Below, in pieces: positions 29,073-37,244 of a DNA stretch of 64,000 nt. This DNA comes from Mycolicibacterium gilvum. Lineage in GTDB: Bacteria; Actinomycetota; Actinomycetes; Mycobacteriales; Mycobacteriaceae. Location of the stretch: NCBI RefSeq assembly GCF_900454025.1, contig NZ_UGQM01000001.1, positions 434,001-498,000 of the forward strand. Direction: 5' to 3'. Each line of letters starts with the position of its first letter. Position 1 is the first letter of the stretch. The position numbers and the translations under genes are program-made. The notes beneath the pieces were generated by a model. The model ran no database searches. It saw only the letters and a list, made by a program, of their open reading frames with translations, and had not been told where the DNA came from.

Positions 29073-29543
29073 ATGTCCCTGAAATCGTGGAAGTACAGCC
29101 CTTTGGCGCTGGCCTGTTCAGCCGCCGCCGCCTTTGCGGTCGCTCCGCTCGCCGCTGCCGGAGGTCCTCCCGGCTGCGTTGACATGCACGGCACCGGTTG
29201 TGCAGCACCGCCTCCCGTGTACGCACCGCCGCCGGCCGGCTGGGCTCCGCCGCCCCCGGCATGGGCTCCTCCTCCGCCCGCGCCCGCTGTCGCCGGCGCG
29301 GTTCCGGGTGGACCCGGTGGCGTGGCCGGTCCGGGTGGAGCTGCGGGCACGATCCCCGGTGGACCCAGTGGTGCGGCCGGTCCCGGCGGCGCCACCGGTG
29401 CCATTCCGGGCGGACCCAGCGGAACAGCAGGGCCGGGCGGAGCCACCGGGGCGATCCCGGGCGGACCCAGCGGAACGGCCGGACCCGGCGGGGCTGCGGG
29501 CTGCATCCCCGGCGTGGGCTGCGCCAGCGTCCCTGCCCCGTAG
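29073..29543 (+). CDS. Small exported Gly/Pro/Ala-rich repeat protein
   Basis: This 156-residue protein has a signal peptide (about 1-32, ALACSAAAAFAVAPLAAA). A Cys-containing segment (PGCVDMHGTGC) and a Pro-rich zone (APPPAGWAPPPPAWAPPPP) follow, then about four tandem units resembling IPGGPSGTAGPGGATGA, and it ends in a CIPGVGC motif. There is no catalytic motif. The repeats resemble collagen-like or PGRS-type secreted envelope proteins. A strong terminator follows within 25 bases. Confidence 0.72.
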   Translation: MSLKSWKYSPLALACSAAAAFAVAPLAAAGGPPGCVDMHGTGCAAPPPVYAPPPAGWAPPPPAWAPPPPAPAVAGAVPGGPGGVAGPGGAAGTIPGGPSGAAGPGGATGAIPGGPSGTAGPGGATGAIPGGPSGTAGPGGAAGCIPGVGCASVPAP

Positions 29544-29567
29544 GCACTCACCCTCCTACTGGATACT

Positions 29568-29615
29568 GCGAAAACCCCGCAGCCTCACCACCCGGTGAGA
29601 CTGCGGGGTTTTCGC
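29568..29615 (+). terminator. Bidirectional terminator hairpin
   Basis: The 15-base arms 29568-29582 and 29601-29615 are perfect complements (GCGAAAACCCCGCAG against CTGCGGGGTTTTCGC). The loop itself contains a second 6-bp hairpin. The arms carry A4 and T4 runs. The element lies between two convergent genes (stops at 29543 and 29620), so it can serve both. Confidence 0.85.
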
Positions 29616-29619
29616 TGCT

Positions 29620-30843
29620 TCAGGTCGCGGTCAGCCACTCCCGCAGCCGGACATAGATGTCCGGGTGGCTGAGCAGATCGAAGTGGTGCAGTCCCGTCAG
29701 GGTCAACCCCGACTCCGCACGGAACGGGACGTTGCGGCGCCGGCCACGACCGGAGGCGCTCGAGGGGCGCACCAGATGATCGCCGAGGACGGCACCGAGG
29801 TATCTCGGCGCGGCCGACGTGGCGACGAAATGGTATGTCGCAGTGGGGAGGAACGGCACCTCCCGGCATCGGTCCCGCAGGAACTCGTCTGGGTCCGACT
29901 CCGCCCAGTCGTCGTCGAGCAGCGCCCCGAAGCGAAGATCTTTGATGCCGTCGCTGCGCAGGTTGAGCAGTTCGGCGATCGACCGCGTCTCGCCGAGCCG
30001 GGCCATCGCCCACGTCGCGACGTTGACCCCCTTCTCCAGATCAGCGCCCAGGTGCGGTGATCCGAGGCAGATGACCTGACGGGTGGCGCGGACCCAGCGC
30101 CGGTTCTGTTCGTGTCCGTAGTGGCAGGCGCTGCGGATCACCAGACCGCCCATCGAGTGCCCGATCAACGCGATGCGTCGCACCGGTACCGGCCACACCT
30201 CCAGAAGACGGGTGAGGGTCTCGTCGAGTTGGCGGCCGTTGGTCGAGATGTGCAGACCGGTGTTGTACCGGAGGTCGACCGGCGTGAAGCCGAGGTCGGT
30301 GTGCAGCCGCTCGCCGTAGGACCGGTCGTCAGTGTGCGCCGACGGCCGGGGAGCCCGCTGCCACGAGGACTCCGTCTGGCACAGTCCGTGCACGAATACC
30401 GCGATCGCGTCGGTCGGGCGCGGATAGGCGGCCCTGACGGCATCCGGTGTCAGCGGCACCGGCCGCCCGGAAACCCGCAGTGTCATCGGAGGTGCCAACG
30501 GACTGCCGCGCTCGGCGAGCTCGTCGCCGTAGATCCCGTCGAGGGCGGCGAGAAACTCGGCCAGCCGCGGGTGCTCGTCGAGTGCGGCGTCATCGTCGAA
30601 TGCCAGGCCTGCGGCCGCGAACGAGCTGAGCACCGGTGGCAGGCGGTGGGCGGCGGCGCCGAGCAGGTCATAAACCGTGCCGGCGATCGCGTCGTGGACC
30701 GTCTCGACGGGTTTGGCGGCCGGCCCGATCGAGGCGAAGACCCGCCCCGCGATACCCGAGTGCATGCCGCGGATCAGGTTGTTCAGGACGGTCAGGCCTT
30801 CGGCGGCGACATTGCCGAGAGCCTGCATATCGGCCGTTCGCAT
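29620..30843 (-). CDS. Alpha/beta-hydrolase (PGAP1/lipase-like)
   Basis: The 407-residue hydrolase has the nucleophile elbow LIGHSMGGLVIRS (Ser230), preceded by VFVHGLCQTESSW (oxyanion strand). GSPHLGADLEKG follows, typical of PGAP1-like or esterase/lipase proteins that cleave acyl chains from large or lipid substrates. A late GLHHFDLLSHPDIY may supply the catalytic His. There is no obvious signal peptide. The ATG at 30843 lies 14 bases inside a near-perfect palindrome (30858-30881), suggesting operator control. Confidence 0.84.
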   Translation of the reverse strand: MRTADMQALGNVAAEGLTVLNNLIRGMHSGIAGRVFASIGPAAKPVETVHDAIAGTVYDLLGAAAHRLPPVLSSFAAAGLAFDDDAALDEHPRLAEFLAALDGIYGDELAERGSPLAPPMTLRVSGRPVPLTPDAVRAAYPRPTDAIAVFVHGLCQTESSWQRAPRPSAHTDDRSYGERLHTDLGFTPVDLRYNTGLHISTNGRQLDETLTRLLEVWPVPVRRIALIGHSMGGLVIRSACHYGHEQNRRWVRATRQVICLGSPHLGADLEKGVNVATWAMARLGETRSIAELLNLRSDGIKDLRFGALLDDDWAESDPDEFLRDRCREVPFLPTATYHFVATSAAPRYLGAVLGDHLVRPSSASGRGRRRNVPFRAESGLTLTGLHHFDLLSHPDIYVRLREWLTAT

Positions 30844-30857
30844 ACAGGACTCCGATG

Positions 30858-30881
30858 TTGAGTGAACAAGTGTTCTCTCAA
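30858..30881 (-). promoter_or_regulatory. 24-bp near-perfect palindrome, probable TetR-type operator
   Basis: The half-site TTGAGTGAACA (30858-30868) is mirrored by TGTTCTCTCAA (30871-30881) around a 2-base centre, 10 of 11 pairs matching; the core GAACA-AG-TGTTC is perfect. It lies 14 bases upstream of the hydrolase ATG at 30843, where it would block initiation, and overlaps the stop codon of the upstream gene. No regulator gene is adjacent. The cognate regulator is unknown. Confidence 0.65.
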
Positions 30882-32668
30882 ATGGTAGTCGCCTGCGCAG
30901 CCGGCTGGCGGGTGGGCGTGATACGTCCCTTCACCCCGTAGACGGAGGCCCGGTCCAGCAGCTCCTGATAGAAGTCGTCGCTGACGACCGCGTCGCGGCT
31001 GAGCAGGAATCCGCTGAGCCCGGTGGAATCGGTGACGACGGCCCACCGGTAGTCGGGATCCAGATCGACGATCCAGTAATTGCCCGGTGGCGCGGCCGAC
31101 GGGGGACCGAAGAATCGCACGTTGAGCCTGTTGTTCGTGGCGTCGACCGGTAGCGCCGAGCCGACGATCGAGGACTGCGGTCCGTTGTTGACGAAGTAGT
31201 TGCCGGAGTTCTCGACCCGCACCGAACCGTCGGGGTTGAGGCTGTACTGCGCCTTGGTGTTGACCAGGCCGATCGAGAAGAACTGCTTGACGCTGCCGAC
31301 CTCGAACCAGGTCCCCAGGTAGCGGTCGAGGTCGACCAGCGGCGGGGGAGCCAGCACGACGGCGGCGGTATCGCCCATCACGATGTACTGGTCGGGGGCG
31401 CCGTAGATGCCGGTGCCGTCGGCCGGGCCCAGCCCCGAGTACATGTCGTTGATCCATCCGGTGGCGAGCGTGTACGCGGCCGCGGTGTTGCCCGCCGGGG
31501 ACCGTCCCGTCACCAACTGCAGCAGGAGGTCGGTGATCGGATTACTGCCGATCAGCGAGTCGGAATGTGACCCGTTGGCGACCGTGACCCCGACGAACTG
31601 GCCCGGGCGCGCCGCCACCAGTTCCCTTGTGGAGGAACCATTGCCGTTCCACGGCTGGGACGGCGCGGCGATCTGATAGACGGGGATGAACGGATCGTCG
31701 AGCTTGGCGAGACTGTCGGCGAGCACGCCGTCGAAGGCGAAGCCGTCGAACATCACCACGCCGCGCAGGTCGTCGTCACTGAGCGGATTCGTCGCGTAGT
31801 AGCCGCCGACGGCCGCGGCGAACCCGCCGCCCGCCGACTGGCCCGACAGCACGAAATCCTCGGGCAGGGCGCCGAGGTATCCGGCGGCCTGCGCGCTGGC
31901 GGTCAGCGATGCCCGCTGGTCGAGGAACATGCCCGCCACGGCTTCACGCAGCGGGACGCCGTTGATCCAGCAAGCGGCGCAGGCGAGCGGGAACGACGAG
32001 AGGTTCGGCGCCACGACGATGCTGTTGGTCTGTTGCGACAGGTTCTTGGCCAGCGCGGAGACGAAAGACTTGTTGCCGAGGAAGCCGTGCTGCAGCCAGA
32101 TCACCCCCGTCGCCGCGACGGTGCCGTCGCCCTGGGTCGGCAGGTACCAGTCGGCCCGGGTCCTGTAGCCGCTGTCGCCGACCGGGATGGTCAGCGGAGC
32201 GCGGCCGGTCTTGACGCCGGTGGGCGTGGACGCGACCGCCAGTGCCGGCGCCGGTGCGGGCGCAGATGCCTGCTCGACGGCATCCTGAGTCGCCGTCCCC
32301 GGGATCACCTCGCGATGTTCGGTCCTCGGCTTCTGCGCGGAGACCGACTCGACCGAGGGCTCGTCGTACGTGGTGTCGGCGGCGGTGTCCTCGGTGTCAG
32401 TGTCTTCGGTGTCGGAGTCTTCGGTGTCGGAGTCTTCACTCGCGGACTCCGCCGCGGCCGCGGCTTCGGTCTCGGTCTCGGGCTTGTCCGGCTCGCGCGC
32501 CGGCCCGGCAGTCGCCGTGGAGGTCCTGGTTTCCACGGACTGGCTGGAGGTGTCTGCGCCGTCGGTGGTGTCGCTGTCGGCGGCAGCAACACCGTGGCCG
32601 GCGCCCAGCGCGAGGCACGCACCGGCGCCGAACGCACCCAGCCAGATGGCCCATCGTTGAGACGTCAC
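30878..32668 (-). CDS. Exported fusion of alpha/beta-hydrolase and lipocalin (Blc-like) domains
   Basis: The 596-residue protein begins at GTG 32668 with a signal peptide (about 1-29). A long acidic repeat region follows (about 55-115; units of EDSD/TEDTDTEDT), then a chlorophyllase/PET-hydrolase-like alpha/beta-hydrolase (about 155-430) with LQHGFLGNK and the elbow SGQSAGGG (Ser278). The C-terminus is a lipocalin (about 445-590) opening with the diagnostic GTWFEVGSVKQFF. Lipocalins of the Blc type bind fatty acids or lysolipids. The fusion suggests a secreted lipase or esterase that captures its product; this is inference. Confidence 0.83.
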   Translation of the reverse strand: MTSQRWAIWLGAFGAGACLALGAGHGVAAADSDTTDGADTSSQSVETRTSTATAGPAREPDKPETETEAAAAAESASEDSDTEDSDTEDTDTEDTAADTTYDEPSVESVSAQKPRTEHREVIPGTATQDAVEQASAPAPAPALAVASTPTGVKTGRAPLTIPVGDSGYRTRADWYLPTQGDGTVAATGVIWLQHGFLGNKSFVSALAKNLSQQTNSIVVAPNLSSFPLACAACWINGVPLREAVAGMFLDQRASLTASAQAAGYLGALPEDFVLSGQSAGGGFAAAVGGYYATNPLSDDDLRGVVMFDGFAFDGVLADSLAKLDDPFIPVYQIAAPSQPWNGNGSSTRELVAARPGQFVGVTVANGSHSDSLIGSNPITDLLLQLVTGRSPAGNTAAAYTLATGWINDMYSGLGPADGTGIYGAPDQYIVMGDTAAVVLAPPPLVDLDRYLGTWFEVGSVKQFFSIGLVNTKAQYSLNPDGSVRVENSGNYFVNNGPQSSIVGSALPVDATNNRLNVRFFGPPSAAPPGNYWIVDLDPDYRWAVVTDSTGLSGFLLSRDAVVSDDFYQELLDRASVYGVKGRITPTRQPAAQATTI

Positions 32669-32901
32669 GGGCGGACTCTAACGCCGCGCCAGGCGCCGTC
32701 CCAGCAAATTCGCGCGGACGTCAGCGACCTGTCATTTCCGCGCCGCGACGTGCGTCCGAGCACCGCCCGAATGCCCAGCGGCACAGTGTCGACCCGAGGA
32801 CAGTGAAAGGCATCTGCAGCGTCAAGTTCGGTCGACGGGACACGATGGCGTGCTGCGACGAAAGGGGCTCAGCCGCGTATGCGGTCGTTTAGGGTGCTGC
32901 T

Positions 32902-33741
32902 GTGCCTGAATTCGATCGCCGCAAGGCCATGTTGATGATGGGGCTCGGTGCCGCCGTCGTGGCGAGCCCGATGGGCTCCGCTCACGCTCAGCCGCCCGCG
33001 GCCGACGAGTCGGGACCGTTGATGCTGTTCCAGGATGAATTCGACGGGCCTGCGGGATCTCCGCCGGACCCGGCCCGGTGGTTCATCGTCCCGGCCCGGG
33101 AGACGATCCGTAACCCTGTCGAATGGGACAAGCCGTTCAACATGGGCCGCTACGTCACCGACCAGGAGCATGTGTTCCAGGACGGCAACGGCAACCTGGT
33201 CATCCGTGCCACCCGAGGTGAGGGCACCACGATCCAGGAGAAGTACGCGAGCGCGAAGATCATGGGTCTGTGGCGCGGCGGTATCGGCACCACGTGGGAG
33301 GCGCGGGTCAAACTGGACTGCCTCACCGACGGCGCCTGGCCGGCCTTCTGGCTCGTCAACGAGAACCCCGTCCGCGGCGGCGAGGTCGACCTCGTCGAGT
33401 GGTACGGCAACAACGACTGGCCGTCGGGCACCACCGTGCACGCACGACTCGACGGCACCGCATTCGCGACCGACCGCCACCCCGTCGACAACGCCTGGCA
33501 CACCTGGCGCATGACGTGGCAGCCGAGCGGCCTGTACTTCTGGAAGGACTACCAGCCGGGTATGGAGCCGTTCTTCACGGTTCCGGCCAACTCGATTCCC
33601 GACTGGCCGTTCAACGATCCGGGCTTCACGATGGTCCCGGTGTTCAACATCGCCGTCGGCGGTTCCGGCGGGCGTGAACCCGCCGGGGGAACCTATCCCG
33701 CCGAGATGCGCGTCGACTGGATCCGGGTCTTCGCCAGCTAG
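32902..33741 (+). CDS. Secreted glycoside hydrolase family 16 (beta-glucanase-like)
   Basis: The 279-residue exported enzyme has a short N-terminus with a Tat-like pair (DRRKAM) and a signal segment ending in SAHAQ (about 31). The GH16 catalytic motif is GGEVDLVEW, with nucleophile Glu161, Asp163 and acid/base Glu166. It corresponds to Rv0315 of M. tuberculosis, described as a beta-1,3-glucanase-like protein, as I recall. The start is GTG 32902. It is divergent from the lipocalin-hydrolase gene across a 233-base gap and lies next to a second, unrelated glycosidase. Confidence 0.9.
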   Translation: MPEFDRRKAMLMMGLGAAVVASPMGSAHAQPPAADESGPLMLFQDEFDGPAGSPPDPARWFIVPARETIRNPVEWDKPFNMGRYVTDQEHVFQDGNGNLVIRATRGEGTTIQEKYASAKIMGLWRGGIGTTWEARVKLDCLTDGAWPAFWLVNENPVRGGEVDLVEWYGNNDWPSGTTVHARLDGTAFATDRHPVDNAWHTWRMTWQPSGLYFWKDYQPGMEPFFTVPANSIPDWPFNDPGFTMVPVFNIAVGGSGGREPAGGTYPAEMRVDWIRVFAS

Positions 33742-33798
33742 CTATTGCTCGGCTGCACAAGTGGCTGGAGGGGACCGGAACCTAGTCGGGGTTCGACC

Positions 33799-36312
33799 TC
33801 ATAGCGCAGTGGAAGTTCGTCGGTTGGTATCGCTCTCCATCAGCGCGAGCGCGGCAGCTTTCGGACTAAGATCCTTGCGGAGGACCCCGAAGTTCTGTTC
33901 GCCGTCCGACGGGTCGGTCCCACCATCGACCAACTCGTAGTACACCAGCGGTCCAGCCCAGTTCCACTGCGCGACCTGCTGGCGCGCCGCCAAAAGGATC
34001 GCCGCCTGCTGCTCCTCTGAGACTGCGTTCACGCTGGTGCCTGTCGGCGCGCCGAACTCGGTGATCCAGATCAGCTTGTCCCCGTCTCCGTGTCCGGCCA
34101 TCACGGCCTGGAGTTCGGGCAAATCGGCGAATCCACCCTCCTGCCGCTGCTGCGGGTCCATCGGGAGATGGGGGTAACTGTAAGGATGAACGGCGATACC
34201 GTCGGCGAGCTGAGCAGCGCCGTTGCCGTACAGCTGGTCGAGGTACTGCGCCGGAGGTATCTCGGCGCCCGGTGTGTCGTATTGCGGCCCAAGTCCACCG
34301 ATGAGCAGCGTGGCTCTTGAGTCGACTCCGCGTATAGCCGTCGCAGCTGTGCGGAACAGCGCACCGTACTCGTCAGCATCAGGACGAGCCGGCCAGAACT
34401 TGGCCGTGTTCGGTTCGTTCCATATCTCCCAGCTGCGCACACCGAGTGGTGCGTAACGCGCGGCGGCGGTACTCGCGAAAGCTCCGAAAGCGGCAAGGTC
34501 CTTGGCCCGGGCGTGGCTTGGGTAGGAGAGAGACTTGGTGTCCGCCGAACGTGCCCATGCCGGAGTGAATCCCAACATCACGAGCACGTTCATGTTGTGG
34601 GCCACGGCCTCTCGAACGAGCAAATCGGTGGATTCCCACTGAAATTTGCCGCGCCGCGGCTCGACTGCAGACCAGTCCACGTCGATCCTGACCCAGGAGA
34701 CGTTCATGGCCGCCATGAGATCGAACTCGCGCTTGACGGTCGCTGCGTCAGCGCCGCGAAGGTGCAGCGTCATACCGATCCCGCTGGCCCGGTCGTCGTT
34801 GTTGAGAATCAGGTTGCTCTGACCCGCCAGTTGACCGTCTGTCGCGGTACGCACGATGAGAGCACCGATGGCACTGGTCAACTCGACGTATACCGTTTCG
34901 TCCGGCTCGTAGTCGGTGTCTCCGTACACCGTGACAGGAATGGTGGCCGAGGTCTGACCTGGTGCGAAAACGACTGACCCCGTGGCCGCGGCGAAGTCTT
35001 CTCCTGCGGTCGCCTTGTATTGCGCCCCAGTGTAATTGGACACCGAGTAGGTGACCGTCACTGCGGTCGCGGATCCGCCGGACAACTGGACCGTCAAGAG
35101 CTCCACCCGCGCTCCGCTGCCACCCTCGGTGACGTAGGTGCCGCTGCGCGGGAACCCGACGGTGACAGGGGCGGGCGTGCCCTTGCCGGGCTTACCTCTG
35201 ACTCCCAACATTCCGCTGTCACCGCCGACACCCGCGGTGGTGACGGACCGCAGTGATGCCCCGGCGTCGCCGCCGTCGCCGCCGTCGCCGGAGATCAAGC
35301 CCCCCCGACCGCCATTGCCGCCGCTACCGTCGGGCCGGCCGTCGCCTCCGTCCCCGCCGCGACCGAATAGTCCCGCGGCCCCGCCGTTTCCCCCATTGAA
35401 GCCATGGCCCGCACTACCGCCCAGCAGTCCGGCGTTCCCTCCGTGACAGGCAGCAGTCCCCGTGCAGGAGGACCCGTCCCAGCTGAAGCCGTTGCCGAAC
35501 AGCAACCCGGCATCGGGATGTTCGGCAGTGCCGTCGCCGAAAAGCCGCGATGCGCGCTGGTCTGCGGTCGGCTCAGTCAAGGCGGTCGTTCGGCGCCCTA
35601 CAGCTGCAGTACCGAGCATCAACGGGGCGACGGCGGGAGCGAGGGGATCTCCACCTGAACCATGCGTGTTCATGTTCAAGAACGTGGAGAGCTGCGACGG
35701 TGCCCGATCTCGAAGTGCCGGCGACGTCCGACCAGGCATCGAGACCGTGGCGGCAGTGATCTCAGCCCCGGTCGGCGCGCTTGGCGGCTCAACCATGTCA
35801 GGGACGGGTTCTGAGGCCTCAGGGGTGGATGCCTCTTTTTCGTCCTCGGATGCCGGGGTAGCGGTAGCTCCCGACGTAGTCTCGGTGCCGGCGTCTTCCT
35901 GCTCTGAACGAGGTGAGGCGACCGTGTCCCGAGGCGACCACGGCACGTCCTGATCGCTCACAGGGTCGGCCGCCGGCTCAGCAGGATCGGCTGCCAGGTT
36001 TTCGTCATCTTCGCTGACACCATCCGACTCCGGGGTGTCGGACGGACCTCCGTTCGCAGCGTGGTCCGCAACCTCGCTTCGTGAATGAGTTTTGAGCTCC
36101 GAATTCGGCTTTGCCGTCTCGGTCCGTGTGCTCTTGGAACCGGAATCGGATGCCATCGAGCTGGATGTGGTGGCGCCCGCCAAACCATCCGACCCATCAG
36201 TCTCAGCAAAGGCTACCGACGGCATTGCCGCGATCACCGCACCGATTCCGAGTGCGGCAGCCAGAGCTCCCACGCGCCCGATGTTCGGGGAAATGCTCCG
36301 CCTCCTAGACAA
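33799..36312 (-). CDS. Large secreted PGRS-like / Calx-beta / clan-A glycoside hydrolase protein
   Basis: With the start taken at TTG 36312 the protein has 837 residues. It has a signal peptide (IGRVGALAAALGIGAVIAAM then AFAETDG), an acidic disordered region, and a Gly-rich PGRS-like stretch with no PE domain (GGNGGAAGLFGRGGDGGDG). A Calx-beta domain (GEDFAAATGSVVFAPGQ, DTDYEPDETVYVEL) precedes a TIM-barrel glycosidase with WEIWNEPN (acid/base Glu633) and WITEFGAPTG (nucleophile Glu752), GH39/GH5-like. No ATG/GTG start is well placed; an ATG at 36552 would precede the signal by 80 codons. GC is visibly lower than in the neighbours, hinting at acquisition. Confidence 0.78.
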   Translation of the reverse strand: MSRRRSISPNIGRVGALAAALGIGAVIAAMPSVAFAETDGSDGLAGATTSSSMASDSGSKSTRTETAKPNSELKTHSRSEVADHAANGGPSDTPESDGVSEDDENLAADPAEPAADPVSDQDVPWSPRDTVASPRSEQEDAGTETTSGATATPASEDEKEASTPEASEPVPDMVEPPSAPTGAEITAATVSMPGRTSPALRDRAPSQLSTFLNMNTHGSGGDPLAPAVAPLMLGTAAVGRRTTALTEPTADQRASRLFGDGTAEHPDAGLLFGNGFSWDGSSCTGTAACHGGNAGLLGGSAGHGFNGGNGGAAGLFGRGGDGGDGRPDGSGGNGGRGGLISGDGGDGGDAGASLRSVTTAGVGGDSGMLGVRGKPGKGTPAPVTVGFPRSGTYVTEGGSGARVELLTVQLSGGSATAVTVTYSVSNYTGAQYKATAGEDFAAATGSVVFAPGQTSATIPVTVYGDTDYEPDETVYVELTSAIGALIVRTATDGQLAGQSNLILNNDDRASGIGMTLHLRGADAATVKREFDLMAAMNVSWVRIDVDWSAVEPRRGKFQWESTDLLVREAVAHNMNVLVMLGFTPAWARSADTKSLSYPSHARAKDLAAFGAFASTAAARYAPLGVRSWEIWNEPNTAKFWPARPDADEYGALFRTAATAIRGVDSRATLLIGGLGPQYDTPGAEIPPAQYLDQLYGNGAAQLADGIAVHPYSYPHLPMDPQQRQEGGFADLPELQAVMAGHGDGDKLIWITEFGAPTGTSVNAVSEEQQAAILLAARQQVAQWNWAGPLVYYELVDGGTDPSDGEQNFGVLRKDLSPKAAALALMESDTNRRTSTAL

Positions 36313-37045
36313 GGTCTTGGGGCAGTCCGCGTATGGGAGGGATCCGGTCCGAGTGGCGTCCGGCGCTTGATGCGCGTCTGCCCATTCAAGAAGTGATTGC
36401 CGCGCCGAATATGGCTGTCGCTGCCTTGTTTTCAAGTCCGTCCTCCACCTGAACCAAATCCCAGGTGGAGGACGAAATGCCTGCGCGCCTGTTGACTGAA
36501 TCCGTAGGCAGCGTAGCGTCCACACCGCTACTGGCAAACACGAACCGTTCAAACTGTCCCCACATTCGATGGGGGTTGATTTCCGCGAAACGCGGCAATG
36601 TCGGACACGGCCCCTCGGACCTATGGCGAACTACACCGAGTTCGACCTGCACATCGAACGACAGCGAAAAGAACAATCTCGCCCTTGGTGGTCAGTACTC
36701 GACAGTCCACCCAGCGATGTACTGGAGCATCGCGCGATGGTGCTTGATCGTGTGCGCGGCGGTAGCAAGTTTCAGCAAATACCTCGGCACTCGGCACAGC
36801 GGTCGATGTCCGAGCGAGGTCCGTTCGCGGGTGTCATTCACACGTGTTCAACACATGGGCTCGGGTGCTGCAGAGCCGAGTGACTCGCGCGCGCCCTGTC
36901 GGCGAGACACCCAGGCGGCGGAGACGTCAACGTTGTGTCCGGCATCGACTACGTCGACGAATAGTCAGCCGTCGTTCACCATTGACCGTGTGCGGAGAAC
37001 CCCGAAGCGCCATCCACAAGGGCTCCGTTCGCACACCTCGCAATG
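36313..37045. other. Gene-poor, lower-GC stretch next to tRNA-Gly
   Basis: About 730 bases contain no open frame with recognisable protein features on either strand. Base composition is visibly more AT-rich than in the rest of the window. It holds a perfect 13-bp inverted repeat (36439-36474) and ends at the 3' side of tRNA-Gly(CCC). It may be the promoter and leader of the glycosidase gene plus decayed foreign DNA. I found no integrase, transposase or copy of the tRNA end. Confidence 0.5.
36439..36474. promoter_or_regulatory. Perfect 13-bp inverted repeat upstream of the PGRS/glycosidase gene
   Basis: CGTCCTCCACCTG (36439-36451) is mirrored exactly by CAGGTGGAGGACG (36462-36474) around a 10-base A-rich loop. 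It lies about 127 bases ahead of the TTG start of the leftward gene and has no T-run on either side. A regulator site, or a leader/terminator stem, is possible. Confidence 0.5.
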
Positions 37046-37119
37046 TGGAGCCGATGACGGGAATCGAACCCGCGTATTCAGCTTGGGAAGCTGATGTTCT
37101 GCCATTGAACTACATCGGC
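37046..37119 (-). tRNA. tRNA-Gly (anticodon CCC)
   Basis: Read on the minus strand, a 74-base cloverleaf is complete. The perfect 7-bp acceptor stem is GCCGATG/CATCGGC, the D-loop contains AGTTCAATGG, the anticodon stem TCAGC/GCTGA closes loop TTCCCAA (anticodon CCC, reading GGG), and the T-arm contains GGTTCGATTCC. Discriminator T and an encoded CCA occupy the 3' end (37046-37048). tRNA 3' ends are frequent integration sites. Here the 3' end faces the low-GC stretch. Confidence 0.95.
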
Positions 37120-37182
37120 ATGTATGTGGTCAGTGAGGTTAGCACCTGAGCTCGGGCGCGGGCGCGCCCCCGCCCAGACGAC

Positions 37183-37206
37183 GGCCCCCTCGTCACCGAG
37201 GGGGCC
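37183..37206 (-). terminator. Terminator hairpin after the exported Ala-rich gene
   Basis: The arms GGCCCCCTCG (37183-37192) and CGAGGGGGCC (37197-37206) pair perfectly over 10 bp with a TCAC loop. It lies about 40 bases past the stop (37245) of the leftward gene, ahead of the tRNA. There is no long T-run, as is common for mycobacterial terminators. Confidence 0.7.
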
Positions 37207-37244
37207 GCCGCTGTTCTATGTTCCGGCTGTTCTACGTTCCGGGA

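Noticed and set aside
33787..33797. GGGGTTCGACC resembling a tRNA T-loop, as a possible att duplicate
   Set aside because: The match to the tRNA-Gly 3' end is only a few bases, and no acceptor-stem sequence is present.
35220..35420. GCC/CCG-rich tandem pattern as a possible CRISPR or VNTR
   Set aside because: It is the plus-strand view of Gly codons in the PGRS-like region; no repeat-spacer structure.
36465..37094. Plus-strand frame ending in NRTRVFSLGS
   Set aside because: The C-terminus is the antisense of the tRNA-Gly gene (a well-known spurious translation), and the rest lacks features.
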